NCBI GenBank assembly: GCA_012961745.1
Contig: DTYT01000238.1
Span: forward strand, 1-15,092
Source of the DNA: Kiritimatiellia bacterium
GTDB taxonomy: Bacteria > Verrucomicrobiota > Kiritimatiellia > B70-G9
Reading direction: 5' to 3'
DNA: 15,092 bases
Shown here piece after piece: positions 14,075-15,092 of the stretch. Below the pieces are notes generated by a model. That model had not been told where the DNA came from and did no database searches. It saw only the letters and a program-made list of their open reading frames with translations. A program made the translations under genes and the position numbers. Numbering within the stretch: the stretch's first letter is position 1; each line of letters starts with the position of its first letter.

Positions 14075-15092
14075 CAGTCGGTCCCTTTCAACCTATAGAC
14101 TTCCAGTGTGGTATGAGCTTGGCCGAATTGCGGGATGCGACTGTACAGGCGGTAGCGACGCTCGAGAGCATGGCGCAACAGTTCAACCTCGTCAGGGTCC
14201 AGAGGCACGATTTCGGGAGCTTGAATGCTCAGGCCGTACCCGCTGAAAGCCGCCACTCGGGCAGGACAATCGGACAGGATGCGGAGCATCATCTCGCGAT
14301 TCAGCACGTGCAGGCGCCGGGCCCGGTTTTCGGACCAGTGCGGAAAAAAGCAGAACGGTCCCATTTCCATGCCTCGAGGCACGTGCATGCCTGCTTCCAC
14401 GGCCAGGTAGCAGTCCTGCGTAAGAAGCATGTCGCTCTCCCGGGAAAGATCCCGAACCAAACCGGCGGCTCGTCGGAGTCGTATCAAGTCCGGCTCGGTC
14501 TTGGTTTTCCACCAGATGCGGTCCCGCCCTGCGATCAACCAGCTTTGATTCACCGGGGAAGAGAAGGAGGCCGCTGCGCAGGCCAGGAACACGGTCATAA
14601 GCATCCACGCTGCCACCCGTCCGCTAGGCTCCCGATCGCGGTGCGGGGAGACGATCCTGACCCGTACAGCGTAGGCCGCCGCCAGCGCGGCAGCGGCTGT
14701 GGGAAAGAGGAATACCTGATAGTCATCGTAAGGAAAGGGTGCTGCAAAGTGGACCGCTGAGATCGCCAGTACGATCAGCCATACGGCAGTGCGGGGCAGG
14801 GGGGGGTGGTTCCGGATCCGGACTTTTCCGAGGACTCCTGTGTAGATGCCAATGACAAGGGCGACGAGCATGGCCACCGGCACAAAATAGCCCAGTACTA
14901 GCCGCGACAGGAACCCCCCCTTAAACACCAGCAGCTGCAGCGGGCCTCCAACATACCGGGCAGTGTGATAGCGGAACAGGCCGAACCACAGCCCCTCCGG
15001 GGCCGCCACGGCCAAGGGGGATCCGGTGATCCCCACCTGGGCCTCCCGCGCCGGACTCAAGGGGAGGTCCGCTTCCCGTAGCGCCGTGCCCA
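14074..15092 (-). CDS. GT39-like (ArnT/PMT-type) membrane glycosyltransferase, N-terminus outside window
   Basis: The frame is open to the right edge, so the N-terminus is missing; 338 residues are visible. A TTG at 15060 is not a convincing start because coding-like sequence continues upstream. Visible are four hydrophobic helices, including one around YFVPVAMLVALVIGIYTGVL and one around YDDYQVFLFPTAAAALAAAY, followed by a soluble region of about 150 residues. This matches the C-terminal half of GT-C enzymes of the GT39/ArnT/PMT group, which use polyprenyl-phosphate sugars on the periplasmic side; the catalytic N-terminal loop with its acidic residues is not in view, so the family call rests on topology, the YDDYQ motif and neighbours. 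It sits upstream of the GT2 gene with a one-base overlap. The GT2 is a plausible source of its lipid-linked donor. Confidence 0.68.
   Translation of the reverse strand, partial: GTALREADLPLSPAREAQVGITGSPLAVAAPEGLWFGLFRYHTARYVGGPLQLLVFKGGFLSRLVLGYFVPVAMLVALVIGIYTGVLGKVRIRNHPPLPRTAVWLIVLAISAVHFAAPFPYDDYQVFLFPTAAAALAAAYAVRVRIVSPHRDREPSGRVAAWMLMTVFLACAAASFSSPVNQSWLIAGRDRIWWKTKTEPDLIRLRRAAGLVRDLSRESDMLLTQDCYLAVEAGMHVPRGMEMGPFCFFPHWSENRARRLHVLNREMMLRILSDCPARVAAFSGYGLSIQAPEIVPLDPDEVELLRHALERRYRLYSRIPQFGQAHTTLEVYRLKGTD

Noticed and set aside
14059..14760. Plus-strand open frame of 233 codons over the membrane glycosyltransferase gene
   Set aside because: No domain or ribosome site, and it crosses the stop/start junction of two well supported minus-strand genes.
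1..15092. CRISPR array, tRNA/rRNA genes, insertion sequences, toxin-antitoxin or phage genes
   Set aside because: None was recognised by eye on either strand: no regularly spaced repeats, no transposase-like frame and no integrase; all larger frames are accounted for by the listed genes or their shadows.

Overview
The window is GC-rich throughout, with GTG starts beside ATG starts, short intergenic gaps and stop/start overlaps. It is bacterial chromosome, not phage or plasmid: I see no rRNA, tRNA, transposase, integrase or CRISPR array. Surface-glycan genes at both ends suggest an envelope-rich, probably Gram-negative environmental bacterium. The sequence alone does not let me name a phylum.

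Layout: (1) 1-6277, plus strand: five genes of a cell-surface polysaccharide cluster. They are the C-terminal part of a Gfo/Idh/MocA-type oxidoreductase cut by the window edge, a radical SAM/SPASM protein, a heparinase II/III-family protein, a GT4 glycosyltransferase of the WbuB type and a UDP-GlcNAc 2-epimerase (WecB). (2) 6298-8183, minus strand: a two-gene unit of a ketopantoate-reductase-family protein and a ferritin-like/VIT1 metal transporter, joined by a 4-base GTGA overlap. (3) 8184-8344: a divergent control region with inverted repeats and candidate promoters. (4) 8345-11996, plus strand: a FIST-domain sensor protein followed, with an 8-base overlap, by a soluble hybrid histidine kinase (GAF-like, PAS, PAS, HisKA, HATPase, receiver). 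(5) 11972-15092, minus strand: a tightly packed operon of a GT39-like membrane glycosyltransferase (N-terminus outside the window), a GT2 polyprenyl-phosphate-hexose-synthase-like enzyme and a Wzx/MVF-type flippase.

How it fits together: block 1 looks like cytoplasmic synthesis of a HexNAc-containing glycan. WecB supplies UDP-ManNAc, the GT4 transfers a sugar, and the oxidoreductase, heparinase-like and radical SAM proteins probably modify sugars or the chain. Block 5 looks like lipid-linked export and periplasmic decoration: the GT2 charges a polyprenyl phosphate, a flippase moves a lipid-linked glycan, and the GT-C enzyme uses a lipid-phosphate donor outside. Block 4 is a complete cytosolic sensing module with no output regulator next to it. 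Block 2 is most likely housekeeping or metal homeostasis.

The best candidates for something little described are the radical SAM protein inside the oxidoreductase/heparinase/GT4/WecB set, the translationally coupled FIST-hybrid kinase pair with its palindromic leader, and the coupling of a PanE-family reductase to a ferritin-VIT1 transporter.
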